A stretch of 64,000 nt of DNA from Phocaeicola plebeius (GTDB taxonomy: Bacteria > Bacteroidota > Bacteroidia > Bacteroidales > Bacteroidaceae). Numbering within the stretch: the first letter of the stretch is position 1; every line of letters begins with the position of its first letter. The translations under genes were made by a program, and so were the position numbers. The stretch is taken from positions 33,238-97,237 of the forward strand of contig JALEPZ010000030.1 in NCBI GenBank assembly GCA_022767125.1, given 5' to 3'. This document shows positions 9,989 to 19,671 of the stretch, piece after piece. Under the pieces are notes generated by a model. It was not told the origin of the DNA. It saw only the letters and a program-made list of their open reading frames with translations, and ran no database searches.

Positions 9989-11821
9989 CTAATAGGAAAC
10001 CGTAAAATCCTCTTGAGGAGACAAGTGCCATCCCCAGTATTTCTGCTGGGAAATATCTTTTGCCCATCGGATAAAGTTCGGATAGGCCGTGGAGATAGGC
10101 ACTCCTTCTTTGGGCCACTGCCACTCGCCCACCACACAGATGGCTTGCGGCAACACACCTGGAACATCGGTAAGTGTGATCAGATCCGAACAATCCGTAC
10201 AGTCCCCTCGCACCACTTCCACATAGAAACGATTGGCATCGGTCCCTACCGTATAGGCTTTAGGCCATGCCACGGTCGCCAATTCCGCGCCCGGTACGGC
10301 CGCCACAGCCGATTGGGTATTGATATAGTCGCCTCCTCCCAGCAAATCATGTACTTCACCCAAGTTCTGGTCACCGTCTGGTCCGTCATAATGCAGGTAC
10401 ATCTTGGTATGACGGTCAGCACCCGCCGCCAGCAAGGTGACAGTAGCCTTTTCTTTCACATAGTCGGGAACAATCCGGATCACCACATCGTTGAAATCAA
10501 AATCCGCATGCCGCGCCACATCCTCGTATGCGATGGTCCATGGTAGATTCAGAATGTTATCCCCGTTGTTATCATCGATATCCGGCACAGTCAAGGTTGG
10601 CATTTCGCTTTCCACCTCGGCTTCCAGCCCGAAAATCACATCATTACAGTCGAAATCCCCACTACTGGAAGCATCCTCCATTCCCATAATGGTAAATGAT
10701 TCTTCCTTCCAGAGAAAACTGCGATGGAGGCCGTCCTTATTCAACGCCTTCGCCGTAAAGTTCGTTTCATAGAAAGGCTCAGGCAACAACGAAGACGCAA
10801 TGCCTTTGCCTACGATAGATGCCCGCTGGACCGCACTTTCCGTTCCTTGCATCTTGAGGTAGAACCCGATCCGATACTCTTCAGGAACATCTATCAGGTA
10901 AGACAACCCGCGGAGTGCCGTAATGCGATTCTTGCCATATCTTTGGATGACGTGCTCAATGTTATAGACATCGTCCCCCAAGCGGTCGGTAATTTTGGTC
11001 CAAGGAGGTTCGAAACCATCTTGATAGTCAAAATTGGAATCATACCATCGACTCGTAACACCATCCAGCTGGTATTGTATCTTGGCCTGCCCGTTGATGT
11101 AGTCGAACGAATGGGAATCCACCAGATCCACAAACTTCAGATCCGCATACGTACCCGGCGAATGGTAATAATACCCCAGAATACGCGATTGGTAACACCC
11201 GGTAAAACCGTAAAACATGGTCACCTCGAACGGACCATGCGACACCAGTTCATAGTTCACCTCCAGTCCGCTCTCTGCAGCATCCACTGCTTCCTTAATA
11301 TGTTCCAACAGCGGCAGCATGGTTTGTGGCTGCAAATTCCTGTACCCAATGTTCGGCGTAATATCCGATCCGTTCAAGGAAGGAGGGAAGGTGGCCCTAC
11401 CTTCTGTCTGCAAGGAACTGACCATGGGAGAAGGCATTGCCAGCTCCACCTCCTGCTCGGGTACGCCGGAAAGCGTCACCGACTTCAGGATACGTCGCTG
11501 CCCGTTGTTCCCCACCAGCAGCACCTGGTTCCCCAATCCCTGAGGTATCGTCATCACCACCGTTCCGTTCTGATCTATTTCTTTTCGGCAATACAGCCAA
11601 TTATCCTGAGAAGAGTAGGCTACCACATCGGTCGGCAAGGTGGTCGACACGTTGACCTTCAATCTGACGGCCGTTTTCCAATACTGTGACGGATCGATAT
11701 CCCCTCCGAGCTGCTCCTCAAATGCCGCCAACACCCGATGATAGTTGGATATAGGTTCTTCTTCGCCACAAGCGATGCAGCAGAGGGCCAGGCAAATCCC
11801 ATAATATATTTTTCTCATCAT
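9989..11821 (-). CDS. LruC domain-containing lipoprotein
   Basis: 610 aa; lipoprotein-like N-term (LALCCIACGEEE); paired acidic motifs DFDCNDVIFGLE and DFDFNDVVIRI as in LruC-domain proteins. Confidence 0.75.
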   Translation of the reverse strand: MMRKIYYGICLALCCIACGEEEPISNYHRVLAAFEEQLGGDIDPSQYWKTAVRLKVNVSTTLPTDVVAYSSQDNWLYCRKEIDQNGTVVMTIPQGLGNQVLLVGNNGQRRILKSVTLSGVPEQEVELAMPSPMVSSLQTEGRATFPPSLNGSDITPNIGYRNLQPQTMLPLLEHIKEAVDAAESGLEVNYELVSHGPFEVTMFYGFTGCYQSRILGYYYHSPGTYADLKFVDLVDSHSFDYINGQAKIQYQLDGVTSRWYDSNFDYQDGFEPPWTKITDRLGDDVYNIEHVIQRYGKNRITALRGLSYLIDVPEEYRIGFYLKMQGTESAVQRASIVGKGIASSLLPEPFYETNFTAKALNKDGLHRSFLWKEESFTIMGMEDASSSGDFDCNDVIFGLEAEVESEMPTLTVPDIDDNNGDNILNLPWTIAYEDVARHADFDFNDVVIRIVPDYVKEKATVTLLAAGADRHTKMYLHYDGPDGDQNLGEVHDLLGGGDYINTQSAVAAVPGAELATVAWPKAYTVGTDANRFYVEVVRGDCTDCSDLITLTDVPGVLPQAICVVGEWQWPKEGVPISTAYPNFIRWAKDISQQKYWGWHLSPQEDFTVSY

Positions 11822-11845
11822 TTCATTGTCCGATTAGTTAGTGTA

Positions 11846-13525
11846 TCAATTATCCACCACTTTCCCATGTACCATCCGCCAGGAACCTTTTCCTTGCATG
11901 GCGAGTATGACACGACGCACATAATCCGCTTCCTGGGAATTTCCCGCTTTCTCCAGATAGACCGCTGCATCCTTCAACCGTCTGGTCTGCACACATGCAC
12001 AGGCAGCATTCAGATTGGCAGTCGGGTCATCCGGATTCCGGTCTGCCGCTATCACCAACGCCTCGTAATAGCCATCCGACCCGACCTCATACGACTGGGC
12101 GACCCGGTACATTTCCTCCACGCTTAATGCTTCGGGATGGGTGTAAATCAGTTGGCGGGCCTCCTGAATCGGATATTCCTTCACCACATAATCAATGATA
12201 TAGTCCGTATGCCGCAGTCCGGGATAAACATGACGCAACAGCCACCGGTAGGGTTCTCCGTCTCCCACCCGCTTCAGTTTTTCTTCCTTCGCATCCAGAT
12301 CCATCGGCGCGTCTATCACGTCCAGCAGTTCCTGACGATACTGACGGACACCCTCCGGCATTTCAGGCGTTTCCATCAGCGCCGGATTATCGTACCACCA
12401 GTCCCCTTTCACCTTCCGGCGGTTTCCGGCCTCCACGAAGGCCCGCAGATTATCCCAGTCTTCGGGAGTGGATGCCGTGTGGAACACGGAATCAGGCAAC
12501 GCATATTGCCGTTTCAAATAGTCGACCAATGCAGCCGTACGCCCCTTCGCCAAACGGGTATTGTTAGCATAAGGGCTTTCTGGCGACGCATAGCCATGCA
12601 ACGAAACGGAAACGATACGGATAGTCGGGTCAAACCGCGCGCTGTCTACCGAGGCACGGATTTTTCCCAGTTCATCCGGATTCCGTCGATAGGCAGGATA
12701 AATAGTCGTCTCGTTCACCGGGAAATCCAGAAAAGCGCGTCCCGCAATCTGCCGTTTCTTGGTCGGTTCCGGCTCCGGCAGCTTCAGCGGCAACCTGGGG
12801 ATAGTCTTCAGCCGGTTGGCGTAGACAATCGGCCCCACCACCTTCCGTTTCGGGCGAAACATCAAGAACGTCACTCCCACGCTCAGATTGGTACGTCCGT
12901 CCATCGGTGCCTTATGGTCTACCACACCGTTAAACTTATCCTGCACCATCGTATGAGACAACTCGGCCCCCCAGTTCCAATAATCCGACAAACGTCCCCG
13001 GGCAGTCAGTCCGGCCCGTACACCGAGACAACGTTTGTTGTCCGTGGAAAACGGATAAAGATAAGAAAGCGGTTCATCTTTCGGGTAGGAGAAGGTAGCC
13101 AAGCCACCCACCCCGGCAAATGCCTTCAGGTTGAAGCCGTCGCTTCCTTCATTCGTTCTTCTCCTCCGGAACACATCCGTCAGATCGAACGTAGCATCGG
13201 CAAACAGTTCCACATCGTCCCACCCCCATGTCGCCTTCGACTCGCAGGCCGGAACGTTGCGGCTTTTGTTATGGTTATAGCCAAATGTCAGCCGTCCTCC
13301 CCACAGCGGAGTCCACTCCTTCCCCATTCCCACAAAGCAACCGAACGACCACGGATAGGACGTAAACTCCGTCCAAGGCAAGTGCTCGTTCGCCGACTTA
13401 TTGATGCCCGCAAAAAACTGGAAATACACAGAGTCCCTCTGCTGTGCCACCGCCTGCACGATGCAAGCCCAGAGACACAGCACCAGCAGGCACAACCTGT
13501 TTCCTCCCTTTATGCCACTCATCAT
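11846..13525 (-). CDS. Outer-membrane beta-barrel protein with OmpA-like domain and C-terminal repeat region
   Basis: 559 aa; signal peptide, barrel-like N-terminal half, OmpA-like segment SVSLHGYASPESPYANNTRLAKGRTAALVDYLKRQ. Confidence 0.65.
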   Translation of the reverse strand: MMSGIKGGNRLCLLVLCLWACIVQAVAQQRDSVYFQFFAGINKSANEHLPWTEFTSYPWSFGCFVGMGKEWTPLWGGRLTFGYNHNKSRNVPACESKATWGWDDVELFADATFDLTDVFRRRRTNEGSDGFNLKAFAGVGGLATFSYPKDEPLSYLYPFSTDNKRCLGVRAGLTARGRLSDYWNWGAELSHTMVQDKFNGVVDHKAPMDGRTNLSVGVTFLMFRPKRKVVGPIVYANRLKTIPRLPLKLPEPEPTKKRQIAGRAFLDFPVNETTIYPAYRRNPDELGKIRASVDSARFDPTIRIVSVSLHGYASPESPYANNTRLAKGRTAALVDYLKRQYALPDSVFHTASTPEDWDNLRAFVEAGNRRKVKGDWWYDNPALMETPEMPEGVRQYRQELLDVIDAPMDLDAKEEKLKRVGDGEPYRWLLRHVYPGLRHTDYIIDYVVKEYPIQEARQLIYTHPEALSVEEMYRVAQSYEVGSDGYYEALVIAADRNPDDPTANLNAACACVQTRRLKDAAVYLEKAGNSQEADYVRRVILAMQGKGSWRMVHGKVVDN

Positions 13526-14619
13526 GAATCCAAGATTTCATATTTAGAATGCATGCTCTTGTATTCCGGCACGATATCCTTCATCTTCCGAACGATATTA
13601 AAATCGCCACTGTGATAGCTCAACTCCTCCAATGCCAGTTCATTGCGCAGCACTTCGCCAAATTCGTACTCCCGGACCTTGGCCACCTTGATTTTCGGGT
13701 TGGTGGTCGGCAAGGTCGTCTCCTCCTGGTTCAATACCTCCTCGAACAGTTTCTCCCCATTCCGCAGACCAGTATACACGATTTCAATTCCCTTCAGACC
13801 GCTCAAGTCGATCATCCGTTGGGCCAGGTCGGCAATGCGCACCTGTCTTCCCATATCGAAGACAAAGATTTCTCCTCCCTTTCCTAACGTACAAGCCTGC
13901 AGCACCAGTTCACACGCCTCAGGAATCAACATAAAGAAGCGTACGATATCCGGATGAGTCACCGTGAGCGGTCCGCCTTCTCGCAGTTGTTCCATGAAAA
14001 TAGGTATCACACTGCCGTTACTTCCCAGCACGTTTCCGAAACGGGTCGTCACGAACTGGGTCTGGTGGCCGGTACTCTTGTCCAATGCCTGGCAATAGAT
14101 TTCGCAAATACGCTTGCTGCATCCCATGACATTAGTGGGATTCACCGCCTTGTCACTGGAAATCATGACAAACTTCCCCACACCGAACTTCACGGCAAGG
14201 TCGGCCACAATGCGTGTACCCATGCAGTTGTTCTGCACCGCCTTGGCCGGAAACGACTCCATCATCGGCACATGCTTATACGCCGCTGCATGAAACACCA
14301 CTTGAGGACGGTACAATCCGAACACCAGCTCCAAGTTTCGCTTGTCGGTAATGCTGGTCAGAATGGGGATAGACTCCAACTCCGGAAACCGCTTCTTCAT
14401 TTCCAGCAGGAGATTATGGAGCGGCGTTTCCGCAAAGTCTATCAATATCATCAGCCGAGGAGCATACTTGGCAATTTGGCGAGACAGTTCACTTCCTATG
14501 CTTCCGGCAGCACCCGTTATCAACACCACTTTGTTCCTCAGATAATCTGCTATCTCTTTCCGGTCCAACTCGATAGGATTCCGAGGCAACAAATCTTCCA
14601 AATTAATCCTGTTCATCAT
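13522..14619 (-). CDS. Nucleoside-diphosphate sugar 4,6-dehydratase, CapD/FlaA1/PglF family, short soluble form
   Basis: 365 aa; VVLITGAAGSIGSELSRQIAKY, VFHAAAYKHVPMME, MISSDKAVNPTNVMGCSKR, TRFGNVLGSNGSVIP. Confidence 0.92.
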   Translation of the reverse strand: MMNRINLEDLLPRNPIELDRKEIADYLRNKVVLITGAAGSIGSELSRQIAKYAPRLMILIDFAETPLHNLLLEMKKRFPELESIPILTSITDKRNLELVFGLYRPQVVFHAAAYKHVPMMESFPAKAVQNNCMGTRIVADLAVKFGVGKFVMISSDKAVNPTNVMGCSKRICEIYCQALDKSTGHQTQFVTTRFGNVLGSNGSVIPIFMEQLREGGPLTVTHPDIVRFFMLIPEACELVLQACTLGKGGEIFVFDMGRQVRIADLAQRMIDLSGLKGIEIVYTGLRNGEKLFEEVLNQEETTLPTTNPKIKVAKVREYEFGEVLRNELALEELSYHSGDFNIVRKMKDIVPEYKSMHSKYEILDS

Positions 14620-14622
14620 CGT

Positions 14623-15813
14623 TTATATTAATAGTCCTTTTATTGTCTGTACTATATAGGCCACATCTTCTTCCGACACCATCGGTCCGGAAGGCAGACA
14701 CAAGCCCACACGGAAAAGCTGTTCGCTGGTTCCATTCACATAACGAGGCATATCCGCAAAAATCGGCTGCAGATGCAAGGGCTTCCAAAGCGGACGGCTC
14801 TCGATACCTGCCTGGTCCAGTCCTTCCGCCAATGCCATCACATTCGGATTCGGTTCGCAGTCCGTGCGCATCAATCCGTTCCTTTGTAGGGCACTCCGCA
14901 CCTTCACTTGCTCACCTAATGTAATCGTAGACAACCAATAATTACTGTCGTACGCTTCAGACGGCGCCACATGCACGGTAATGCCCGGTACGCCAGCCAA
15001 TCCCTCCTGATACCATCGACACACGTTACGGTGATGCTCCACATGCTCCCTGACAACCGTCATCTGCCCCCGTCCTATTCCGGCACATATGTTGCTCATC
15101 CGGTAGTTATAACCGATTTCCGTATGCTGGTAATACAAGTAAGGCTGGCGAGCCTGCGTGGCAAAATGCATCACCCTGCGCTTGGTTTCCGCATCCGGGC
15201 AAATCAAAGCGCCTCCTCCCGAAGTCGTGATCATCTTGTTGCCATTGAACGACATGACCCCGAAGCGTCCCATTGTTCCGCAAAACCGGCCTTTGTAGTA
15301 CGATCCCAGAGCTTCCGCTGTATCCTCTATGACAGGAATCCCATACTTGGCAGCCACCTCCAGAAGTTCATCCATCTGGGGCGGCATCCCGTAGAGGGCC
15401 ACCGGAATGATGGCCTTCGGTGTTTTTCCTGTCTTTCGGATGCGGTCGGCAATAGCCTCATCCAGTAATTGCGGGTCCATGTTCCACGTATCAGGTTCGG
15501 AATCGACAAACACCGGAGTGGCCCCCAAATAAACGACAGGATTGGCAGATGCACAGAACGTAAAACTCTGTACCATCACCTCATCACCGGCCTTGACTCC
15601 CAGTGCCACCAGTGCCAGATGGATGGCTGCCGTCCCCGACGACAAAGCCACCACATCGACCTGTTCATTTCCCGTATATTCTTTCAATTCCCGCTCGAAT
15701 TCATTGACATTCGGGCCCAAAGGGACTACCCAGTTGGTGTCAAATGCCTCCTGGATAAATCGCTGTTCATTCCCACTCATGTGAGCGAGACAAAGATAAA
15801 TCCGTTTTTGCAT
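14623..15813 (-). CDS. DegT/DnrJ/EryC1/StrS (PglE-like) aminotransferase
   Basis: 396 aa; VVALSSGTAAIHLALVALGVKAGDEVMVQSFTFCAS, IEDTAEALGSYYKGRFCGTMG, SFNGNKMITTSGGGAL. Confidence 0.95.
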   Translation of the reverse strand: MQKRIYLCLAHMSGNEQRFIQEAFDTNWVVPLGPNVNEFERELKEYTGNEQVDVVALSSGTAAIHLALVALGVKAGDEVMVQSFTFCASANPVVYLGATPVFVDSEPDTWNMDPQLLDEAIADRIRKTGKTPKAIIPVALYGMPPQMDELLEVAAKYGIPVIEDTAEALGSYYKGRFCGTMGRFGVMSFNGNKMITTSGGGALICPDAETKRRVMHFATQARQPYLYYQHTEIGYNYRMSNICAGIGRGQMTVVREHVEHHRNVCRWYQEGLAGVPGITVHVAPSEAYDSNYWLSTITLGEQVKVRSALQRNGLMRTDCEPNPNVMALAEGLDQAGIESRPLWKPLHLQPIFADMPRYVNGTSEQLFRVGLCLPSGPMVSEEDVAYIVQTIKGLLI

Positions 15814-15828
15814 ATAGTAGTTTATTGT

Positions 15829-16464
15829 TTAGATAATTTCATCCGCATATTTCATCTGCCTACCCAGTACGGTACAGAAAATCATCTGAATATCCTTGGC
15901 AAAAGAATAGTGGTGCAGGTAATAGCGGTTCAGCCGCACTTTGTCCGGAAACAGCACATCATCGTTGTAGCGATGCGGATGCTCCTGCTTGGCCAGCAAT
16001 TCTTCTTCGTTACGATACTTCATCGAGGCAGGTCCTGTAATGCCCGGCCGAAGCTGCAAGATTTCCCGGTCTTCCCCCACCAGCAGATCCGCATAGCCGG
16101 GAACATCCGGACGGGGTCCCACAAAACTCATATCTCCCACCAGTACATTCCACAGTTCGGGCAATTCATCCAGTTTGTAACGACGCAACACTGCCCCCAA
16201 TGGCGTAATGCGGCTCTGTCCAGCTACCGTGACAGACGTTCCGTCGTGTGAAGTCCGCATCGTGCGGAACTTGTAAATGGTGAACAACTTGCCGCCCCTC
16301 CCCACTCTTGCCTGCTGGAAAAAGACAGGGCCACCAGGCATCTTAATCAGAATCAGTAAGGCAATTACCACAAAGACAGGCCATAACAACAACAGCCCTA
16401 TGAGGGCTACAACTCGGTCGAAAATAAACTTTATCATCTTATACTTATTAAATTTAACCAACAA
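15829..16464 (-). CDS. Undecaprenyl-phosphate sugar phosphotransferase (PglC-like initiating transferase)
   Basis: 211 aa; N-term TM, GGPVFFQQARVGRGGKLFTIYKFRTM, LRRYKLDELPELWNVLVGDMSFVGPRPDVPGYAD. Confidence 0.95.
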   Translation of the reverse strand: MLVKFNKYKMIKFIFDRVVALIGLLLLWPVFVVIALLILIKMPGGPVFFQQARVGRGGKLFTIYKFRTMRTSHDGTSVTVAGQSRITPLGAVLRRYKLDELPELWNVLVGDMSFVGPRPDVPGYADLLVGEDREILQLRPGITGPASMKYRNEEELLAKQEHPHRYNDDVLFPDKVRLNRYYLHHYSFAKDIQMIFCTVLGRQMKYADEII

Positions 16465-16542
16465 AACAAGAGTTCCCCGCCCTCTTTCTTAATTGTGCAA
16501 AGATAGGGTCTTTTTGCAAAACAGTAGGGGGCTTTTCTGTTA

Positions 16543-17550
16543 TTATTTCAAAAAAGGTAGTTTCACAATTCCGCAAAGAGAACCCCACCCATAAGAGACA
16601 TGCAACACAAGGAAACTGGCCAGCAAATACAAGAAGTTAAGGTGCTTATCCACTGCCAGTCTCCAACTGATTGCCCCCAACAAGGAGGTGTAGGCCAATA
16701 ACGACAGGCAAGCCACTCCAATCAAAGGCCACCATATGAACGATGCCAAAACCGGCAACACGAGTGACAATACAAACAATAATGGGATGAAATGACGGAT
16801 ACACAGTGAACTGAACTGTCGAGTATAATATACTGTCCAAATATTCCATAACCCATTTCCAAAATTGTTCCTTGCCAGACGCCTGTACGTCTCCCGGGCA
16901 TAATAGATAGAGTACGTATCGGGAACAATACAAATCCTGCCTCCTCCCCGCAATATACGCTTGTTCAGTTCAATGTCCTGATTACGCACCAAACGTACGT
17001 CATAATAGCCGTATTTCTCAAACACATCCCGTCGCCAACAGCCGAAAGGTACTGTATCCACCTCCTGTACTTCGGAAATGCCTGTACGGAACGTGGAATC
17101 ACCCACTCCGAACTTATTGCTCAGCACTTCCCTGATGGCAAGCGACTTTGGATTCTTATGCAAGACATCGGTCTTGCAGACCGCCCCCACATTATCCGCC
17201 TTCAGTTCCTTCAACCTACGAACCAATGCTGAGAAATAGTTGCGTTCATACATGGCGTGAGCATCGAGACGCATGATAATCTCTCCTTTCGCCGCCTGAA
17301 TTCCCAGATTCATGGCATACGGGACAATGCGGTGGGGATTGTCTAACAAACGGATAAATGGGAACCGTGCTGCATATTCCTCCACAATACGCCGTGTGTC
17401 GTCTTTACTTCCACCGTCCACAAAGATGACCTCCAGGTCATTCTTCGGATAGTCCTGCTCCAGAATGGACTCAATACAATTCCTGATATACTTCTCCTCG
17501 TAGTATATCGGACAAATCACAGACAACATAGGCTTATAGTCTTCCATCAA
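16543..17550 (-). CDS. Glycosyltransferase family 2 with C-terminal TM segments
   Basis: 335 aa; LSVICPIYYEEKYIRNCIESIL, EVIFVDGGSKDDTRRI, IIMRLDAHAMYE. Confidence 0.92.
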   Translation of the reverse strand: MMEDYKPMLSVICPIYYEEKYIRNCIESILEQDYPKNDLEVIFVDGGSKDDTRRIVEEYAARFPFIRLLDNPHRIVPYAMNLGIQAAKGEIIMRLDAHAMYERNYFSALVRRLKELKADNVGAVCKTDVLHKNPKSLAIREVLSNKFGVGDSTFRTGISEVQEVDTVPFGCWRRDVFEKYGYYDVRLVRNQDIELNKRILRGGGRICIVPDTYSIYYARETYRRLARNNFGNGLWNIWTVYYTRQFSSLCIRHFIPLLFVLSLVLPVLASFIWWPLIGVACLSLLAYTSLLGAISWRLAVDKHLNFLYLLASFLVLHVSYGWGSLCGIVKLPFLK

Positions 17551-18808
17551 TGATTGCTTTGGGCAATATACCTTTCACATCGTACACTACGCCAGGCGTA
17601 CGCACCAAGGAAGGGAAGTCTATCGACTCGAACTCCTTGTGAGAAACTGCCAGAATCACCGCATCATAAAGCCGGCCTTCCGGCAAGGCATCTACAATCT
17701 CAATCCCATATGCCCTTTTCACCTCACCCGCATCCGCAAGAGGGTCAAGCACCGTAATGTTGCGGGTGTATTCTGCTAACGTCATGTAGATGTCCTCTAC
17801 CTTGGTATTCCGTATGTCTGGACAGTTTTCCTTGAAGGTAATACCCAGCAAGAGAATATTCGCATCTTTCACAAGAATCCCCTTCTTATTCATCAATTTG
17901 ATGACCTGGTTGGCCACATACTCTCCCATACTGTCATTCAAGCGTCTTGCCGAGAACATGATACGAGGCAGGACACCATATACCTGAGCCTTCTGAATCA
18001 GATAGTATGGATCCACAGAGATGCAATGACCTCCCACCAAACCGGGCTTCATCTTGATGAAGTTCCACTTACTGGAAGCTGCTTCGATTACCTCCTGCGT
18101 ATCTATTCCCATAGCATTGAAAATCTTGGCCAACTCATTCATGAATGCGATATTCACATCGCGCTGCGTGTTCTCAATAATCTTGCTGGCTTCCGCCACA
18201 CGAATCGAAGAGGCCTTGTGCGTACCATTCACCAGCACCTCATTATACACTGCGTCCACGATATCTGCAATTTCCGGTGTCGATCCGGAGGTAACCTTCT
18301 TAATCTGTTCTACCGTGTGCTGCTTGTCTCCAGGATTAATGCGCTCGGGAGAGTAACCGGCAAAGAAATCCACATTGAATTTTAAGCCGCTGACCCGTTC
18401 CACTACCGGCAAGCATTCTTCTTCTGTCACTCCGGGATAGACCGTCGACTCATAGACCACAATATCTCCCTTCGAGATCACCTTGCCCACCGTCTCGCTG
18501 GCTCCCCACAACGGCTTCAGGTCAGGGTGATTGTCGTTATCCACTGGAGTCGGCACCGCTACCACATAAAAGTTACAGTCACGAATCTCATCCAATTGTG
18601 TCGTGCACCGAAAACCGTTCTTCAAAATGGCCTCCTGCAGCACTTTATCACTGACTTCCCGCGTTGAGTCATGCCCTGCCATCAGGGCGTCCACCCGCCG
18701 TTGGTTCTTATCGAATCCCACAGTCTCAAACTTGGTCGAGAACAGCCGTGCCAACGGCAATCCTACATAGCCAAGTCCTATCACACAAATCTTTATCTGT
18801 TTTTCCAT
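17534..18808 (-). CDS. Nucleotide sugar dehydrogenase (UDP-N-acetyl-hexosamine/-glucose dehydrogenase family)
   Basis: Start placed at MEKQIKICVIGLGYVGLPLARLFSTKF; EKNVPTPVD-type motif VVAVPTPVDNDNHPDL, GLVGGHCISVDPYYL, GITFKENCPDIRNTK. The longer ORF to 18982 overlaps the upstream gene. Confidence 0.95.
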   Translation of the reverse strand: MEKQIKICVIGLGYVGLPLARLFSTKFETVGFDKNQRRVDALMAGHDSTREVSDKVLQEAILKNGFRCTTQLDEIRDCNFYVVAVPTPVDNDNHPDLKPLWGASETVGKVISKGDIVVYESTVYPGVTEEECLPVVERVSGLKFNVDFFAGYSPERINPGDKQHTVEQIKKVTSGSTPEIADIVDAVYNEVLVNGTHKASSIRVAEASKIIENTQRDVNIAFMNELAKIFNAMGIDTQEVIEAASSKWNFIKMKPGLVGGHCISVDPYYLIQKAQVYGVLPRIMFSARRLNDSMGEYVANQVIKLMNKKGILVKDANILLLGITFKENCPDIRNTKVEDIYMTLAEYTRNITVLDPLADAGEVKRAYGIEIVDALPEGRLYDAVILAVSHKEFESIDFPSLVRTPGVVYDVKGILPKAIIDGRL

Positions 18809-18828
18809 AGCTGAAAAATATCGTATAA

Positions 18829-19659
18829 TTAGAGATGTTTTATTTTCTGTTTCAAACAATGAAGCACCCGATGCCCTGCTCCCAGCAGACGGGTCACGTA
18901 CAAATAAGTAGAGTAATTGCCTTTCCAGTAAATCCGGGTATATTCCCTTACTAGGGCAACTCCCGTACGGATACTGTGCCACACGCCTTGAGAATGGATG
19001 ATGCTCCCTTCCCGCAAGCGGCGATAATAGACCGACTGACGTGATGTAAAACGGATTCCTTGAATCCGATCGGAAATCAGGAACATGAACAGGCTGTCTT
19101 CACCTACCTTAAAGCGAGAATCAAACCGCCGGTCACCTATGATGGACCTCGCTATCAACTTCATGCATGGGCCAGAGAGGAACTGTCGGGCCATCCCTGT
19201 GACAGATGCATACGGCTGCGGTGAACAAACGTCATACGCTTCCGTGAGCTTATATGGACATTGCACCCCCAAAGCTCCGTCCTGGAACGAATAAGGATAA
19301 CACACCGCTATGAACCGGTCATCAGCCAGCGTGAGCATTTCTTCTAGGCACATAGGGCTCACAAAGTCATCGTCATCAATAAATAGGATGAATGTCCCTT
19401 CCGCCACGTCCAACCCTACATTCCTCGCTCTCGCCGCCCCGGCGGGCTCGGCTTGTTCCAGACGAAGGTGCAGTTCCGGATACCTCAACCGATACGCCTC
19501 TATCTGTGTCCGATAAGGTTCCTCCTGACCGTTCAATACAACAACCACCTCGAACGCTTCTTTCGGCAAGGTCTGCAGACGGAGGGAATCTAAGCAATCC
19601 CACAAGTATTCTTTCGGACAATACGTGGGAATGATAACGGAAACAAGATAATGTTTCAT
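18829..19659 (-). CDS. Glycosyltransferase family 2
   Basis: 276 aa; YLVSVIIPTYCPKEYLWDCLDSL, ARNVGLDVAEGTFILFIDDDDFV. Confidence 0.92.
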   Translation of the reverse strand: MKHYLVSVIIPTYCPKEYLWDCLDSLRLQTLPKEAFEVVVVLNGQEEPYRTQIEAYRLRYPELHLRLEQAEPAGAARARNVGLDVAEGTFILFIDDDDFVSPMCLEEMLTLADDRFIAVCYPYSFQDGALGVQCPYKLTEAYDVCSPQPYASVTGMARQFLSGPCMKLIARSIIGDRRFDSRFKVGEDSLFMFLISDRIQGIRFTSRQSVYYRRLREGSIIHSQGVWHSIRTGVALVREYTRIYWKGNYSTYLYVTRLLGAGHRVLHCLKQKIKHL

Positions 19660-19671
19660 CGACCAACAAGA

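Noticed and set aside
12137-13615. 492-aa ORF antisense to the OmpA-like gene
   Set aside because: Mirror-strand artefact of a GC-rich coding region; no recognisable domain.
13522-14619. Dehydratase as a 5'-truncated pseudogene
   Set aside because: Complete catalytic domain, clean start and tight packing with the upstream gene argue for a functional short form.
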